Shown: piece after piece, positions 43,700 to 45,242 of the stretch | Layout: each line of letters begins with the position of its first letter | How positions within the stretch are numbered: position 1 is the first letter of the stretch | NCBI GenBank assembly: GCA_012034595.1 | Contig: JAAUPE010000049.1 | Span: forward strand, 1-45,242 | DNA from: Calothrix sp. CSU_2_0 | GTDB lineage: Bacteria > Cyanobacteriota > Cyanobacteriia > Cyanobacteriales > Nostocaceae | DNA: 45,242 bases | Direction of reading: 5' to 3' | The notes under the pieces: model-generated | What the model saw: the letters and a program-made list of their open reading frames with translations, nothing else | Told to the model about the DNA's origin: nothing | Databases searched by the model: none | Position numbers and translations under genes: made by a program

Positions 43700-45162
43700 T
43701 CATGGGGAACTGTTAGTTTTTCTTAATCGCACCATAAAAAAGCCATCCATATTATGCTGGTGTGGCAAGACTTTCAGCCAACTTGCTTCATTACAATTGT
43801 TTACAAAATAATTTACCACTGGGGAATTTGGACTTGGTGGTTCAATTTTCCAATCGGGGTTGTCACTTAAAAACGACTCGATAACATTTTCATTCTCCGC
43901 AGGATGCAACGTACAAGTTGAATACACCAACACACCACCAGCTTTAACAAGCTTCGATGTCGAAGATAATAATTCCTGTTGCAATGTCGCTAATTCTTGA
44001 ACGCTTGCTGGAGTTTGTCTCCATCTGGCATCTGCGTGACGGTGTAACGTTCCCAAACCCGAACAAGGAACATCAAGCAAAACCCTGTCAGCAGTATTCT
44101 GAAACTGAGTTAAATTTCGACTATCAGCACTGAGAGTTTGAATTGACTGCAATTGCGATCGCTCGACATTCTCTTCAATTTTACGCAGTCGGGAAGCAGT
44201 TTTGTCACAAGCCCAAATTTTCCCCCGATCCTGCATCAATTCGGCGATATGAGTGGTTTTGCCTCCTGGCGCAGCACATGCATCAATTATCACTTCTCCT
44301 GGTTGCGGGTCGAGGAGATACCCAACTAGTTGAGCGCTACTATCTTGAACTGTCCACCATCCTTCATCAAAACCAGGTAGATTTTTAATTGAGCCACTGC
44401 TACCAACTAAACGTAAAGCCTGCGGTAAATACGGATTTTTTCCAGTTCAATCCCAGCATCTACAAAAGCCTTTTCAACCTCCTCAACCGAACTGCGAAGC
44501 GGATTCACTCGTAAATCAATCGTTGGAGTTTGGTTCATCCACACACATAATTTTTCTGTTTCCTCCACACCAAACTGTTGCATCCATACATCAATAATCC
44601 AATCGGGGAAACTGTGGATAATTCCCAAACGTTCAATTATTGATTGGGAATCGGGGGAAGATAAAGAAAAAATTTCTTCCTTGTCTCCTTCACTCATCCT
44701 GATATACTGCCGCAACATCCCATTAACAACACCAGTCAGCTTGGCAAAACCAAATTCCTTCGCAAGTTCGACGGTGGTATTTACCGCAGCAGAAGCGGGA
44801 ATGCGTTCTTGGTAACGCAGTTGGTACAAACCCAAGTGGAGAATAGTACGTAAATCTTTAGGTTGCTGGTATGCTTTCTTTTTACCAATTTTATCAATGA
44901 TTGCATCGAGGGTTCTTTGACGACGAACACAACCATAAACTAATTCTGTGACTAAACGGCGATCGCGATAAGCAAAGCTTAATGCCAAAGACATATCATG
45001 AAATGGTTCCTTTGGGGCATCGCTTAGTTCTGTTTTTTGGTCTGATTTCTGGTCTAATTTTTGGGCATTTTTCTGTAATATGCGATCGAGTGCAACATCA
45101 ACAAAAGCACCTTTGTGAACATCACGTAAGGCAAAATAAGCGATTTGGCGGGGAGAAGACAT
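43700..45162 (-). CDS. rsmB: 16S rRNA m5C967 methyltransferase RsmB (apparent frameshift)
   Basis: About 487 residues after repair of one frameshift. The N-terminal part (from ATG 45162) is the NusB-like RNA-binding domain (RQIAYFALRDVHKGAFVDVA, FAYRDRRLVTELVYGCVRRQ). At a run of six T's (44436-44441) the frame breaks; one extra base gives ELEKNPYLPQALRLVGSSGS and continues into the catalytic domain. Motif I is IIDACAAPGGKTTHIAEL; VLLDVPCSGLG and VYSTCTLHPAENE hold the two catalytic cysteines. A 25-residue Lys/Gln/Asp-rich insert follows residue ~30. A heptad repeat begins a few bases upstream of the ATG, leaving no ribosome-binding site. Confidence 0.9.
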
Positions 45163-45164
45163 CT

Positions 45165-45242
45165 AGGATTTTGGATTTTGGATTTTGGATTTTGGATTTT
45201 GGATTTTGGATTTGGATTTGGATTTGGATTTGATTTGGATTT
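45165..45242. repeat. Heptad repeat tract at the right end of the window
   Basis: ATTTTGG units shading into a 6-bp ATTTGG variant. It starts within five bases of the rsmB start codon and runs off the end of the window, mirroring the tract at the left end. Confidence 0.9.

Noticed and set aside
44982-45233. 83-codon plus-strand frame at the right end
   Set aside because: It is antisense to rsmB and ends in translated heptad repeat.

Overview
The window looks like chromosomal DNA of a filamentous cyanobacterium, most likely order Nostocales. The palindrome GCGATCGC (HIP1) recurs throughout, genes are AT-rich, and intergenic spaces carry heptad (CCAAAAT-type) short tandem repeats and GTAGGGG stem-loop repeats. 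Several proteins belong to families found mainly or only in cyanobacteria (DUF3153, DUF6391, Mo-nitrogenase C-terminal-like, a PedR-like LuxR protein, a Psb35-like protein). No rRNA, tRNA, transposase, CRISPR array or phage module was seen. The window begins and ends inside the same heptad repeat, which would fit a contig broken at repeats.

Layout. 1-6.3 kb: a TPR protein, a repeat-rich 1.8 kb gap, an unknown membrane protein, and a Baeyer-Villiger-type flavin monooxygenase lying between that membrane gene and a decayed copy of its 3' end. 6.3-12.5 kb: a ferrochelatase-like protein ending in eight histidines, a small hydrolase-like protein, an MFS exporter, a TPR/membrane protein, a DUF3153 lipoprotein and MsrA. 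12.5-21.4 kb: a Ser/Thr kinase, a glycosyltransferase, DUF2809 and DUF6391 proteins, a PedR-like regulator, a PfkB sugar kinase convergent with a gluconokinase/acetoacetate-decarboxylase-like pair, and a PlsC-like acyltransferase. 21.6-29.4 kb: a PEP-CTERM alpha/beta hydrolase, GlgB, two small secreted proteins, and an FtsL-like/FtsI division pair. 29.7-34.3 kb: a haem-oxygenase-fold iron enzyme, an NPPY methyltransferase, a glutamate-cysteine-ligase-like enzyme and a leucine-carboxyl-methyltransferase-like enzyme. 34.5-45.2 kb: a TerB/Mo-nitrogenase-C protein, ObgE, a dual-specificity phosphatase, a LysM protein, AroE, a Nudix hydrolase, FolK, a class A PBP, a Psb35-like protein, a TerB-like protein and RsmB.

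Most genes are housekeeping: peptidoglycan synthesis and division (FtsL/FtsI, PBP1A, LysM), glycogen (GlgB), aromatic and folate precursors (AroE, FolK), ribosome work (ObgE, RsmB) and redox repair (MsrA). Four genes (kinase 12538-13732, acyltransferase 19994-21414, iron enzyme 29774-30932, rsmB 43700-45162) are each split by one apparent frameshift. At least three of these sit in short homopolymers, which suggests sequencing or assembly error more than decay. I see no convincing new defence or mobile system. The most interesting places are the monooxygenase insertion with its duplicated flank, the natural His8 tail, the possible small-molecule locus at 29.7-34.3 kb, and the families of structured intergenic repeats.
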